The notes below the pieces were generated by a model. It saw only the letters and a program-made list of their open reading frames with translations. It was not told where the DNA came from and ran no database searches. From Gammaproteobacteria bacterium (GTDB taxonomy: Bacteria > Pseudomonadota > Gammaproteobacteria > SZUA-140), in the NCBI GenBank assembly GCA_016716465.1, contig JADJWH010000001.1:682001-746000 (forward strand): a DNA stretch of 64,000 nucleotides, read 5' to 3'. Positions 35,576 to 44,578 of this stretch are shown piece by piece (position 1 is the first letter of the stretch; the number at the start of each line of letters is the position of its first letter). Made by a program: the position numbers and the translations under genes.

Positions 35576-36515
35576 CGCCCTGGGCGGTGACATGCAGCAT
35601 GTCGAGGATGCCGTCCGGGCAGCGGGCGCGCGAGCCGACCGAGTGCGACGGGTCGATGCACACCGGCATGCGCGTCAGGCGCTTGATGACCGGCACGTGG
35701 GCGAAGTCGACGAAGTTGCGGTGCGGGTCGCCCATGTTGGTCTTCATGCCGCGCAGGCCGAAGATCACCTTGCGATTGCCCTCGCTGGCGAGATATTCCG
35801 CCGCATTGAGCGATTCCTCCAGCGTGATGCCGAAACCGCGCTTGAGCAGCACCGGGAACTCGTGCTGGCGCCCGGTGAACTTGAGCAGCTCGAAGTTCTG
35901 CGTGTTGCGCGTGCCGATCTGCAGCAGGATGCCGGTCGGATTTCCGGTCTGCTCCAATGCCGCCTTGATCTCCATGATGTGCGCCTCGTGCGTCACCTCC
36001 ATGGCGATGCACTTGATGCCGTACTTGCCCGCCAGCTCGAACACATAGGGCAGGCAGTTCTTGCCGTGGCCCTGGAAGGAATACGGGTTGGTGCGCGGCT
36101 TGTAGGCGCCCATGCGCGTGCACACCTGGCCGTTCTCCTGCAGCGCCTTCATCATGCGCTCGACGTGCTCGGGATTGTCGACGGCGCACAGGCCGGCGAA
36201 CACGTGCAGGGTATCCTGGCCGAAGCGCAGTCCGTTGTATTCAAAGGACGTAGGACGGTTGTCGCCCTTGTGCCGTCCGAGCACGCGGTACTCCTCCGAC
36301 ACGCGCACCACGCGCTCCACGCAGGGCAGTTCCGCCATCTCCGCCTCGTTGAGCGCGAGGGTGTCGCCGATCAGATAGATCTCGGTCAGGGTCTGCTTGG
36401 TGCCGACCTCCTGATGGATGCGCGCCTGAATGTTCCGCAGATGTTCCAGATGAGTCATCAGCTGGCGGAATTCGGCGCCGTTGCGGTCGGTGTTGGGGGA
36501 GAGGATCAGGATCAT
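35391..36515 (-). CDS. divergent DAHP synthase-like protein (DAHP_synth_1 family)
   Basis: A 374-aa type I-beta-like DAHP/KDO8P synthase homologue. Conserved parts: YKPRTNPYSFQGHGKN, LLQIGTRNTQNFELLK, VLLKRGFGITLEESLNAAEY, CIDPSHSVGSR and LVDFHPEPSKALVDGPQAL. Differences from the canonical copy at 60144: GPCSVE has become GLCAVD, the CERG motif is GLRG, and the metal Glu of EMHP is Asp (VDFHP). Cys, His and a second Asp ligand remain. An N-terminal 100-residue region precedes the barrel. Its last residues (NVRRGR) and stop codon come from antisense ispF sequence, so the native C-terminus is missing. The role may be aromatic synthesis or a related aldol condensation. Confidence 0.75.
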   Translation of the reverse strand: MILILSPNTDRNGAEFRQLMTHLEHLRNIQARIHQEVGTKQTLTEIYLIGDTLALNEAEMAELPCVERVVRVSEEYRVLGRHKGDNRPTSFEYNGLRFGQDTLHVFAGLCAVDNPEHVERMMKALQENGQVCTRMGAYKPRTNPYSFQGHGKNCLPYVFELAGKYGIKCIAMEVTHEAHIMEIKAALEQTGNPTGILLQIGTRNTQNFELLKFTGRQHEFPVLLKRGFGITLEESLNAAEYLASEGNRKVIFGLRGMKTNMGDPHRNFVDFAHVPVIKRLTRMPVCIDPSHSVGSRARCPDGILDMLHVTAQGVIAGANMILVDFHPEPSKALVDGPQALLLKELPYFLEDVRIAREAYENRVKLAQTNVRRGR

Positions 36516-36576
36516 GGTGGTGGTTACCTGTTATATGATTGGGTAGTTTCTTCTGTATAGGCTTACTGTGCGTTCA

Positions 36577-36711
36577 GTGAGGCGTGAGGCGTTAGGTGTT
36601 AGGTGTGAGGAGGAAAAGCCAACAAAACTATTTAAAAAAGTACTTGCCAGGAAAAATGCAGCGATCATGCTCTTGTTGCCTCACGCCTCACGCCTCACGC
36701 CTCACGCCTAG
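36577..36711. repeat. heptamer inverted tandem repeat, GTGAGGC type
   Basis: The left arm (36577-36610) is a run of GTGAGGC/GTTAGGT-like 7-mers; the right arm (36678-36711) is four to five perfect CCTCACG heptamers in tandem. They enclose a 65-nt AT-rich spacer between the DAHP-like gene and aguB and reach the aguB stop codon. Confidence 0.75.
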
Positions 36712-37598
36712 TCTCTGAACCTCCGCGTCAGATCTCCGTACGCATCGATGCGCCGATCGCGCAGATAGGGCCACATCCGCCGCACGGCCTCGCCGTGCGC
36801 GCGGTCGATCTCGACGACCAGCACCTCGGGTTCGGCCGCGGCTTCGGCGAGGATCTCGCCCTGCGGTCCGCAGATGAAACTGTCGCCCCAGAATTCGATG
36901 CCCTTCGACTGGCCGGAGGGGTCGGGCTCGCGGCCGACGCGGTTGCAGGCGGCGACCGGGATGCCGTTGGCGATGGCATGGGCGCGCTGGATGGTGCGCC
37001 AGGCATCGCGCTGGCGTTCGCGTTCGGGCTGCTCGTCGCGCGGGTCCCAGCCGATGGCGGTGGGGTAGAGCAGGATCTCGGCGCCGGCCAGCGCCATCAG
37101 GCGCGCGGCCTCGGGATACCACTGGTCCCAGCACACCAGCACGCCGAGGCGTCCGGCTGAGGTGTCGATCGGCGTGAAGCCGAGGTCGCCCGGCGTGAAG
37201 TAGAATTTCTCGTAATAGCCGGGATCGTCCGGGATGTGCATCTTGCGATAGGTGCCGGCCAGCGACCCGTCGCGCTCGAAGACGACGGCGGTGTTGTGGT
37301 AGAGCCCGCTGGCGCGGCGCTCGAACACCGAGCCGACGATCACGATGCGCAGCTCGGCGGCGAGCGCGGCGAGCGCGCGGGAGGTCGGACCCGACGGGAT
37401 CGGCTCGGCCAGGTCGAAGACGGCGGGATCCTCGGTCTGGCAGAAATACGGTCCGGCATGCAGTTCCTGCAGCAGGACCAGCCCGGCGCCGCGCGCCGCC
37501 GCCGCGCGGATGCCGGCCACGCTGCGCGCGAGGTTATCGTCGCGGTCGGCGCCGCAGGCCTGCTGTACCAGTCCGAGTTTGATCGCGGTCGTGCTCAT
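36708..37598 (-). CDS. aguB: N-carbamoylputrescine amidase
   Basis: A 296-aa nitrilase-superfamily enzyme converting N-carbamoylputrescine to putrescine, CO2 and ammonia. The Glu-Lys-Cys triad is visible: QELHAGPYF, TYRKMHIPDDPGYYEKFYF and GVLVCWDQWYPEAAR. The GYYEKFYFTPGD segment is typical of AguB. Start ATG 37598 gives MSTTAIKLGLVQQ and normal length; an upstream extension to 37670 is unlikely. It lies 13 bp after aguA on the same strand, forming the two-step agmatine-to-putrescine route. Confidence 0.95.
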   Translation of the reverse strand: MSTTAIKLGLVQQACGADRDDNLARSVAGIRAAAARGAGLVLLQELHAGPYFCQTEDPAVFDLAEPIPSGPTSRALAALAAELRIVIVGSVFERRASGLYHNTAVVFERDGSLAGTYRKMHIPDDPGYYEKFYFTPGDLGFTPIDTSAGRLGVLVCWDQWYPEAARLMALAGAEILLYPTAIGWDPRDEQPERERQRDAWRTIQRAHAIANGIPVAACNRVGREPDPSGQSKGIEFWGDSFICGPQGEILAEAAAEPEVLVVEIDRAHGEAVRRMWPYLRDRRIDAYGDLTRRFRD

Positions 37599-37611
37599 TG
37601 GGCCGGGTTCG

Positions 37612-38688
37612 TTACGGGATCGATGCCGGCATGCCTGGCAGCACCCCGGCGGGAATCTGCATGGTAGCACAGTGCAGGCTGCCGTTCTGCGAGATCAGCG
37701 GCAGGCATGGGATATCGATGATGGCGCGGCCCGGAAAGCAGGCGGCGATGCGGTCGAGGGCGATCCGGTCGGCGGGATCGCTGTACACCGGGACCAGCAC
37801 CGCGCCGTTGATGACGAGGAAATTGGCGTAGCTCGCCGCCAGGCGACGCCCGTCGCGATCCCGCTTGGGCTGCGGCAACGGCAGCGGCACCAGTGTGTAG
37901 GGCCGGCCGTCGGCATCACGCAGGGCCGCAAGTTCCGCCGCCATCGCCCGCAGCGCGGGATGATGTTCGTCAGCCGCATCCTCGCAGGAGGCATAGGCGA
38001 TAGTACGCTCGTCACAGAAGCGCGCCAGTTGATCGACATGGCTGTCGGTGTCGTCGCCGGCCAGCCAGCCGTGCTCCAGCCACAGCACGCGGGCGATGCC
38101 GAGTTCGGCATGGAGAAATTCCTCGATTCGCGCGCGTGACCACCCGGGATTGCGCGTGGGCGCGAGCAGGCACTGGGTGGTGGTGAGCAAGGTACCCCGG
38201 CCGTCGCAGTCGAAGCTGCCGCCCTCCAGCACGAAGTCGGAACGGCGCAGCGGCGTGTCGCCGAAGGCGCCCTGGGCGTGCAGGCGGCGCGTGATTTCGT
38301 TGTCGTTGCCGGCCTCGAACTTGCCGCCCCAGCCGTTGAAGGTGAAGTCGCACAGTATCGGCCGGCCGTCCTCGATGAGGGTGATCGGTCCGTGGTCGCG
38401 CACCCAGACATCGTTCGACGGGGCGGTGAAGAACTGCGTGGCATCCATGTGCGCGCGGGCGCGCTCGAGCATTCCGGCGATGTGGTCCCGGTGCCCCTCG
38501 TCCTGGCAGGTGATGATGAGCTGCTGATGGCGACTGATCGCGGAAGCGATGGCGGCGAACACCGGTTCTACGCCCGGCAGCTCGTCCCGCCAGTCGCTGT
38601 CCGCGCGCGGCCAGGTGAGCATGACCGCATCCTGGGGCTCCCATTCTGCCGGCAGGCGGCGCGGGCATGCGGGAATCGAAGGGGACAT
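37612..38688 (-). CDS. aguA: agmatine deiminase
   Basis: A 358-aa guanidino-modifying (PPAD-type) enzyme that turns agmatine into N-carbamoylputrescine and ammonia. Motifs: PAEWEPQDAVMLTWP, NDVWVRDHGPI, FNGWGGKF, VLEGGSFDCDG, HGWLAGDDTDSHVDQLARF and the catalytic cysteine in SLHCATMQIP at the C-terminus. Length normal. First gene of aguA-aguB. Unlike GdmH it releases ammonia from a substituted guanidine without making urea. Confidence 0.95.
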   Translation of the reverse strand: MSPSIPACPRRLPAEWEPQDAVMLTWPRADSDWRDELPGVEPVFAAIASAISRHQQLIITCQDEGHRDHIAGMLERARAHMDATQFFTAPSNDVWVRDHGPITLIEDGRPILCDFTFNGWGGKFEAGNDNEITRRLHAQGAFGDTPLRRSDFVLEGGSFDCDGRGTLLTTTQCLLAPTRNPGWSRARIEEFLHAELGIARVLWLEHGWLAGDDTDSHVDQLARFCDERTIAYASCEDAADEHHPALRAMAAELAALRDADGRPYTLVPLPLPQPKRDRDGRRLAASYANFLVINGAVLVPVYSDPADRIALDRIAACFPGRAIIDIPCLPLISQNGSLHCATMQIPAGVLPGMPASIP

Positions 38689-38763
38689 CGTATGGCCTCA
38701 TCTGCGGCATTGGAGGAAGCCGCATATGATGCCATCAAATTCCCGGCCGTGGTATGGGCCGGC

Positions 38764-39051
38764 TCAGGGGGTTGCGGGGCTGGACACGCCGGTGACGCTG
38801 TGGATGACGTACTGACGTTCGAAATACACGGTAAAGTCCGGGTAGATCCAGCGCGTGATCGGGGGATTGCCGACCGCGGGCAGGATCTTGTCGGGTTTGC
38901 CGAAGGCCTGTTCGACCGTGCCCATGGTGGTGGCGCGGGCGGGCGCTGGCGCGGCGACGGGATCCGTGGCGGGCGCCGCCCGGGCCGCGGTCGCCGTCAG
39001 CAGCAATGCCGTGGCGAGCGCGATGGACATGTGACGGGCGGGAAGTTTCAT
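38764..39051 (-). CDS. small periplasmic protein, SmpA/BamE-like fold possible
   Basis: A 95-aa protein with a signal peptide (HMSIALATALLLTATAARA, cleavage near ARA-APA), an Ala/Pro-rich linker and a compact domain: MGTVEQAFGKPDKILPAVGN, then PPITRWIYPDFTVYFERQYV. The pattern 'V..xFG.P......PPI.RW.Y..F.VYFE' recurs in small gammaproteobacterial periplasmic proteins and looks like the SmpA/OmlA fold. No function is known to me. Confidence 0.65.
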   Translation of the reverse strand: MKLPARHMSIALATALLLTATAARAAPATDPVAAPAPARATTMGTVEQAFGKPDKILPAVGNPPITRWIYPDFTVYFERQYVIHSVTGVSSPATP

Positions 39052-39141
39052 GGCTGGTCGCTTCCAGTGTGTAACGGGCTCACAGGGAAGCGGCGGCGGG
39101 AGAAAAGTCTTTAAGGGTTCGGTACGGGGACCTGAACCCCG

Positions 39142-40092
39142 TCACAGATTTCGCGTGGACTCAAGCGAATCTGAATGCTTGACGCAGTTGCGACCAGCCG
39201 CCTTGGCGGCGTAGAGCGCGCTGTCGGCCTTCTCAAACAGACTCTCGCTGTTGTCGCCCTTGCTGTAGCAGGACACGCCGAGGCTGACCGTGACGGGAAT
39301 CCTGTGATCGCCATAGATGAGCTCATTGGTTTCGACCGCGGTGCGGATGCGCTCGGCGAGGCGCATCGCGCCCTGCTTGTTGGTATTGCTGAGCAGAATC
39401 AGGAATTCCTCGCCGCCGCAGCGAAACAGGATATCGGTGCGACGCGTGCAATCGGTGAAGATTTCCGCCACGGCCTTGAGGACGTAATCTCCTGCGAGGT
39501 GGCCGTGGCTGTCATTGATCTGCTTGAAGTGATCGAGGTCCGCCGCGATGAGCGACAGTGCATTGCCGTGCCGCCGGGCAAGCTCCGTTTCGCGGATCAG
39601 GGCGCTGTTCATGGCGCTGCGGTTGTTGATACCGGTCAGCGGGTCGGTCAGCGCCGCGGTCAGCGCGTGCCGGTACATGATGGCGTTGCGCAGCGGATAG
39701 ACCAGGCAGCACAGCAGGTGTTCGAGCAGATGGGTCTCGTTGGCGCTGAACTTCTTTCGGCGCGTGAAGACGAGCTGGCCGAGCGTCTGTGCCGCCACCA
39801 CCAGCTGGTAGGAGCAGGAGTGCTTTTCCGGTTTGCCGTTCGCAACCGCGATCTGCAGCGGCTGGTACTCATAGCTCACGCTGTCGTGGGGGACCAGGCC
39901 GTGGATCTGCTGGGAAAAGACTTGGATCAGTTGGTCGAACTCGAGCGTGGTCTGCAGCATGCCGGCGATCTGCAGGGCCTTCGCGGTTCCTTCGGGCAGG
40001 CCGGTGTCAGTCTCGATGGCGCTGGACATCAGGGCCAGGTTGCCTAACTCGTAGGCCGGCTCGCTGCCTTTCTGTTTTTTCGTTTGCGGCAT
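39142..40092 (-). CDS. diguanylate cyclase (GGDEF domain)
   Basis: A 316-aa cytoplasmic protein. Residues about 30-150 look like a GAF-type sensory domain (ALQIAGMLQTTLEFDQLIQVF...). Residues about 160-316 are a GGDEF domain: DPLTGINNRSAMN, ADLDHFKQINDSHGHLAGD, and the active-site GGEEF at 226-230. An RxxD product-inhibition site (Arg217-Asp220) is placed five residues before it. All catalytic features for making cyclic di-GMP are present. The ligand of the sensory domain is unknown. Divergent from the GspE-like ATPase gene. Confidence 0.92.
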   Translation of the reverse strand: MPQTKKQKGSEPAYELGNLALMSSAIETDTGLPEGTAKALQIAGMLQTTLEFDQLIQVFSQQIHGLVPHDSVSYEYQPLQIAVANGKPEKHSCSYQLVVAAQTLGQLVFTRRKKFSANETHLLEHLLCCLVYPLRNAIMYRHALTAALTDPLTGINNRSAMNSALIRETELARRHGNALSLIAADLDHFKQINDSHGHLAGDYVLKAVAEIFTDCTRRTDILFRCGGEEFLILLSNTNKQGAMRLAERIRTAVETNELIYGDHRIPVTVSLGVSCYSKGDNSESLFEKADSALYAAKAAGRNCVKHSDSLESTRNL

Positions 40093-40474
40093 AGCTTGAG
40101 CGCTTCCCCAGTGCCCGCCATGAATCCTGCCCCAGAAAACAGCAACTTCCGTGCCACAGGCAGCCCGGATGAATTCTTTCTTGAATTTTAAAATGTTAGA
40201 GCAGGAGCTTTGTCATTCTTAACATACTCTTCCGGCGAAGAAAATAGGCCCGCGGTGAGTGGCCGCCAACAATACGGCGCGCGGGCGCGGGTCTTCCTCA
40301 TCAGACGTCTACAAAGATGCCAATAATTTGTTGATTTGAAAATCGAGTTTTTCCCGTATGCATGAGCGCTACCGTGAGGCGGGCTTTGCCGGGCTTGCCG
40401 ATAGACGCATCCGTGCGCATGATGGGACGGTCCACGGAATGTCAACGTCGCCATCGGCGCCAGGGAAGGTGCGC
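40093..40474. other. intergenic region between dgc and GspE-like gene
   Basis: About 380 bp of divergent upstream sequence. It holds GC-rich stretches and AT-rich tracts (near 40180-40200 and 40320-40350) that may contain both promoters. No hexamer pair, small RNA or gene could be supported. Confidence 0.45.
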
Positions 40475-42220
40475 ATGGAAAAGACTCTGCTTCATTCAAC
40501 GGAGGAATTGTTGCGGCTGGTGGAGGAGCGCAGTCCGCCGCCCGACCGGCCGCTCGGGCGCATCCTGCTCGAATCCCGTCTGATCGAGCCGGCGCAATTG
40601 GAACTGGCCCTGGCCCGGCAGCGCCGGGAGCGCAGCAAACACCTCGGGCGCATCCTGATCGAAAGCGGCCTGCTGAGCGCGGGACAGATCCATGAAGCGC
40701 TCGCCGCCAAGTTCGGCATCCCCTGCGTCACACTGGAACACCTGCCACTGGATGCCGCCGTGCTGGCGCGACTGCCGGCCGAATTCGCCGCCCAGCACAC
40801 GGTGCTGCCCCTCGCCGAGTGCGGTGAACGGCTGATTGTCGCGCTGGAGAACCCGCTCGACGCCGCCATACTGGAGCTGATCCGCTTCAACACCGGCGCC
40901 AGCGTGGTCCCGGTGCTGGCCTCGGCGCAGGATATCGCGCTCGCCCACAATCGCTGCTATGCGCAGGCTGATGAAGACGAGGCGCTGGAGGTGGTGCGCC
41001 CGGAAACGCCGCGCAACGGCGAGGTCACGGAGACGCCCGAGGATCCGGTCGCGCGCGAGGCGACGCGCAAACCCATCGTCCGTCTGCTGAACGCAATTCT
41101 TGCGCAGGGCATTATGCGGCGCGCCTCCGACATCAATATTCGGCCGGATCGCGAGCGCGTCGGTGTCTATTACCGGGTCGACGGCGCCCTGCAGTTCTCC
41201 CGCTCGCTGCACAAATCGCTGCTGCCCGCGCTGGTGAGCCGGCTCAAGATCATCGGCCACATGAATATCGCGGAACGCCGCCTGCCGCAGGAGGGCAATA
41301 CCCGGTTGCAGCGCGGCGGACGCGATATCGATCTGCGCATCTCGGTGATTCCGACCGTAAACGGGGAGAGCGTCGTGATCCGCATCCTCGACAAGGAGGT
41401 CGGCCTCAAGCCGTTCACCGGACTCGGCCTGCCACAGCACGAGGCGGGTGAGATGTTGCGCATCCTGCAGCGTCCGCACGGACTCCTGCTGGTCACCGGA
41501 CCGACCGGCTCGGGAAAATCGACCACGCTCTACGCGCTGCTGAACGAGATCCGCGCCACCGGCGCCCATATCCTGAGCGTGGAGGATCCGGTGGAATACG
41601 GCATGGAGGATGTCGAGCAGGTGCAGATCGCGGAAAAGATCGGCCTCGGATTCGCCCAGGTGCTGCGCCGTTTCCTGCGCCACGATCCGGATGTGATCAT
41701 GGTCGGGGAGATCCGCGACGGCGAGACCGCCGCCATCGCCTGCCAGGCCGCGCTCACCGGCCACCTGGTCATGAGCACGCTGCACACCAACAGTGCTCCC
41801 GATACCGTCGCGCGACTGATCGACATGGGCGTCGAGCCGTACATCCTGGCCTCGATCCTGCTCGGGGTGATGTCCCAGCGGCTGATCCGCCTGAATTGTC
41901 CGCAGTGCAGCCGGCAGGATACGGCCAGTGTCGCGACGCGATATGCGAAGACCGGCGCGGGAGAAGGAGGGACCGGATTCCGCCGCGGCGCCGGTTGTGC
42001 CGGCTGCAATCTCACCGGCTACCGCGGCCGCGGGCTGATCTGCGAGGTGCTGCCGGTCACGCCTGAGGTCGCATCCCTGATCAGCGCCGGCGCTCCGGCC
42101 GCTGCGCTGGCCAAACTTGCCCGGGAACAGGGCATGACCTCGCTGCTGGACCAGGCGCTGCAGCTGGCCCGGGAGGGCAGGACCTCGCTGGAAGAGGCGC
42201 TGGCGGTCGCCGGCGCCTGA
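40475..42220 (+). CDS. GspE/PilB-type secretion ATPase
   Basis: A 581-aa hexameric traffic ATPase. The start is ATG 40475, with GGGAAGG 5 bases upstream; ATG 40439 is an alternative. The N-terminal MshEN/T2SSE_N region (LGRILLESRLIEPAQLELALARQ, then LGRILIESGLLSAGQIHEALA) is followed by the motor: Walker A GPTGSGKST at about 342, Asp box VEDPVEYGMEDVEQVQI, Walker B DPDVIMVGEIRDGETA, His box TGHLVMSTLHTNSA, and a zinc tetracysteine (CPQC at about 475, CAGC at about 508). It drives type II secretion or type IV pilus assembly, but no pilus genes are adjacent, so the partner machine is elsewhere. Confidence 0.9.
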   Translation: MEKTLLHSTEELLRLVEERSPPPDRPLGRILLESRLIEPAQLELALARQRRERSKHLGRILIESGLLSAGQIHEALAAKFGIPCVTLEHLPLDAAVLARLPAEFAAQHTVLPLAECGERLIVALENPLDAAILELIRFNTGASVVPVLASAQDIALAHNRCYAQADEDEALEVVRPETPRNGEVTETPEDPVAREATRKPIVRLLNAILAQGIMRRASDINIRPDRERVGVYYRVDGALQFSRSLHKSLLPALVSRLKIIGHMNIAERRLPQEGNTRLQRGGRDIDLRISVIPTVNGESVVIRILDKEVGLKPFTGLGLPQHEAGEMLRILQRPHGLLLVTGPTGSGKSTTLYALLNEIRATGAHILSVEDPVEYGMEDVEQVQIAEKIGLGFAQVLRRFLRHDPDVIMVGEIRDGETAAIACQAALTGHLVMSTLHTNSAPDTVARLIDMGVEPYILASILLGVMSQRLIRLNCPQCSRQDTASVATRYAKTGAGEGGTGFRRGAGCAGCNLTGYRGRGLICEVLPVTPEVASLISAGAPAAALAKLAREQGMTSLLDQALQLAREGRTSLEEALAVAGA

Positions 42221-42299
42221 GGCATGGAGGAGGAACGAGGCCTTAGCGCTTATAATGGGGTCATTGCACCCGGACTGTGCCTTGACCAGGAGTTTCTTC

Positions 42300-43448
42300 A
42301 TGCCGCGCCTGTCCCATCATAACTGGATCGTTCCGCTGGTCTTCGGATTTACCCTGGCCGGCTGCGGGACCGGCAGCGGCGGAGGCGGCAGCGCGACCAC
42401 GGCGACCGGTGTCCTCAAGGACGCCAATGTCGCCGGCCTGAGCTATCGGTCGGGACAGGAGGAAGGTGAGACCGGCGCGGACGGGAGTTTCACCTACGAA
42501 GTGGGAAACGATGTCACGTTTTCCATCGGCGATCTGGTGGTGGGCACCGCCCCCGGGCAACCCGTGATCACGCCGCTGGATTTCGTTCCGGCCAGCGGAG
42601 TCAATACGACCGCGGTGCAGAACATCGTCCGCTTTCTGCTGTGGCTGGACACGGACGCGATTCCTTCGAATGGCATCGAGATCAGCCAGGCGTTGCGTGA
42701 GCACGCGGAGGCCACGCCGTCGATCTGGAAGCCGATCGCTTTCAATGTCAGCGAAGATTTCAATCGGAACTGGACCTGCTCTTCACGCTCGCTGCCGACG
42801 GCACTCGATGCACGGGATCATCTGACAAATACCCTGTTATGCCTGCGGTCGGGGGCCTTCCGCGGGACGCTGGCGGGCGGCGATACAGGCAATCTCGGGC
42901 TGATGGTCGACGCGCAAACGAACGAGTTGCGCGGTTTCGTCGCCCGTAACGGCAGCCCGGCCATGCTCGAACTGGAGGGAAGTTCCGCCGTCAGCCTGGA
43001 TCAACAGGCCTTTTTCATCAGCACGGCCACGCCCGCCGGTACGACTTTCATGGGGCGGCTGACTGATCCGGATACCGCCACCGGCTCCTGGACGATTCCG
43101 CTCGCGCAGCCGCTCAACGGGACCTTCCAGGGCGAGCGAATCGGAGGCCAGGGCAATGCCCGTTATCGTTTCACCGCCACCTACAAGAACGGCACTAACG
43201 ACCTGGCCGGACTGTATACCTTCGATATCGATGCGGCCAGCGGCGTGACCGGCGTTGCCTACGGCGTCGATTCCGATGAGTCGACGACCCTGTCGGGGGT
43301 CTACGACAGTCAATTTCAGACACTCATTGCCGTCACCCCGGGTCAGCTTGTCAGGGTTGACGCCGCTGTGGACCTGACCGCGGGCACCCTGAACGGCAGC
43401 GATAGCCTGGGAAACACCGTCACCGGCAGCGGCTGCCGCCTGAACTAG
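42300..43448 (+). CDS. predicted lipoprotein with carboxypeptidase-regulatory-like N-terminus
   Basis: The start is ATG 42300 (AGGAG upstream), giving 382 aa. The lipoprotein signal is WIVPLVFGFTLAGCGTG, with Cys at about residue 22. After a Gly/Ser linker comes GVLKDANVAGLSYRSG...GETGADGSFTYEVGNDVTFSIGDL, a segment seen in many secreted lipoproteins with beta-sandwich folds. The rest is beta-rich, with two Cys (TCSS, LLCL) and a C-terminal Cys (GSGCRLN). Function unknown. It is monocistronic and probably surface or periplasm facing. Confidence 0.65.
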   Translation: MPRLSHHNWIVPLVFGFTLAGCGTGSGGGGSATTATGVLKDANVAGLSYRSGQEEGETGADGSFTYEVGNDVTFSIGDLVVGTAPGQPVITPLDFVPASGVNTTAVQNIVRFLLWLDTDAIPSNGIEISQALREHAEATPSIWKPIAFNVSEDFNRNWTCSSRSLPTALDARDHLTNTLLCLRSGAFRGTLAGGDTGNLGLMVDAQTNELRGFVARNGSPAMLELEGSSAVSLDQQAFFISTATPAGTTFMGRLTDPDTATGSWTIPLAQPLNGTFQGERIGGQGNARYRFTATYKNGTNDLAGLYTFDIDAASGVTGVAYGVDSDESTTLSGVYDSQFQTLIAVTPGQLVRVDAAVDLTAGTLNGSDSLGNTVTGSGCRLN

Positions 43449-43651
43449 CGAAGCCCGTCCAGCATCACTGAATCCCATCGGCACGGGGATGACCTCCGCG
43501 CTCTGCCGTAACCGACTCCGGCTGGATTCAGGGGCATTCGTCCGTGTGAAAAATATTTTTTCCGCCTCCTTGACTCCCCCCTGCGTCCGGTTTGATCCTA
43601 ATACCGGTTTTCGGGGTGCGGCCGGAGCCCGCATAACACGGAACGCGACGA

Positions 43652-44182
43652 TTGATACGATTGATGATGGGCACATCGCAAGAATCCGACATCAGGATCA
43701 GGTCGGCGACGCGGCAGGATGCGCGGGCGCTCGCGCAGATCGAGCAACGTTGCTTCGACCCGGCGATTTACGGCCACATCCTGCTCAGTGAGAGCGAGTT
43801 TCACCACATGATCGGTCGCGCGCGCGCGCAGGTGATCGTGGCCGAAACGGCCGGACGTGTGATCGGCTACGCCGCGGTATTTTATCTGCGCGCAAAACGC
43901 CTGACATGGTTCTATTCGCACGCCGTCGAGCGCGAATACCGCGGCCTCGGGGTCGGCACGCGCCTGTTTCAGGGCGTCGAGGCGCTGGCGGTCGCCAACG
44001 AGTGTCCCTGCATGATTCTGGAGATCCGCGGGAAACGGGAACTGTACGAACGTTACCTGCGTTACGGTTACCAGGTGATTCGCGAGATCCCGAGGTTCTA
44101 TCCCGACGGCAGCGCCGCGACCCGCATGGGCAGGCTGATCGCGGAAAACGCATCTGCTTCGCCGCGGAGAATCCTTGTCTAA
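43652..44182 (+). CDS. GNAT-family N-acetyltransferase (RimI-like)
   Basis: A 176-aa acetyl-CoA-dependent acyltransferase. Motif order: IRIRSATRQDARALAQIEQ (beta1-alpha1), VIGYAAVFYL (beta4), the acetyl-CoA loop REYRGLGVGTRLFQGVE, and LEIRGKRELYERYLRYGYQV. The last motif, with 'RYLRYGYQ', resembles ribosomal-protein and small-molecule GNATs. A start at 43664 (MMGTSQ) is also possible. Substrate unknown. Confidence 0.82.
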   Translation: MIRLMMGTSQESDIRIRSATRQDARALAQIEQRCFDPAIYGHILLSESEFHHMIGRARAQVIVAETAGRVIGYAAVFYLRAKRLTWFYSHAVEREYRGLGVGTRLFQGVEALAVANECPCMILEIRGKRELYERYLRYGYQVIREIPRFYPDGSAATRMGRLIAENASASPRRILV

Positions 44183-44194
44183 GACTAGGATCGT

Positions 44195-44512
44195 CTACTC
44201 GGAGTGCTCCAGCATGTACTCAAGCGCGGAACGCAATTCGTCGTCGCTGCAAGCGGCGCAGCCGCCGCGCGCCGGCATACGGTTGAGACCGCTCAGGGTG
44301 CTATCCAGCAATGCGTCCTTGCCCCTGGCGATGCGGGGTGCCCACGCGTCCCGATCGCCAAGGCGGGGGGCGTTCATCATTCCCGGACCATGACACATCT
44401 TGCAGGCCTTGCTGTAAATATCTGCGCCGATCTCTGAAGACCCGGCAGGCTGCGCCGCGGCGGCGGTGGCGAAGATGCCAGACAGCAGGATGCATAGAGT
44501 AGATCGTTTCAT
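44195..44512 (-). CDS. cytochrome c5-like small c-type cytochrome
   Basis: A 105-aa periplasmic protein. The signal peptide (MKRSTLCILLSGIFATAAAA) is followed by a single heme motif CKMCH and a distal methionine likely in NRMPARGG. An extra Cys pair (GGCAACSDDEL) just after it is the C-terminal hallmark of cytochrome c5 / class IE proteins. It carries electrons in the periplasm. It lies 67 bp downstream of hpnE on the same strand, so it may be co-transcribed with the squalene genes. Confidence 0.9.
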   Translation of the reverse strand: MKRSTLCILLSGIFATAAAAQPAGSSEIGADIYSKACKMCHGPGMMNAPRLGDRDAWAPRIARGKDALLDSTLSGLNRMPARGGCAACSDDELRSALEYMLEHSE

Positions 44513-44578
44513 GGCCGGCTCCTGTGGTTCATCGTCTGATGATTGCTGTTCGCATGGATCTGCTCCTGCGAGCGCTCC

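Noticed and set aside
36577..36711. CRISPR-like array
   Set aside because: Units are contiguous 7-mers without spacers and are arranged as inverted arms, not 25-40-nt repeats with unique spacers.
39122..39142. Another GGGGAC palindrome (ACGGGGACCTGAACCCCGT)
   Set aside because: The stem is only ACGGGG/CCCCGT and lacks the CAGATTT part, so it is not counted in the repeat family; it may just be a weak hairpin after the diguanylate cyclase gene.
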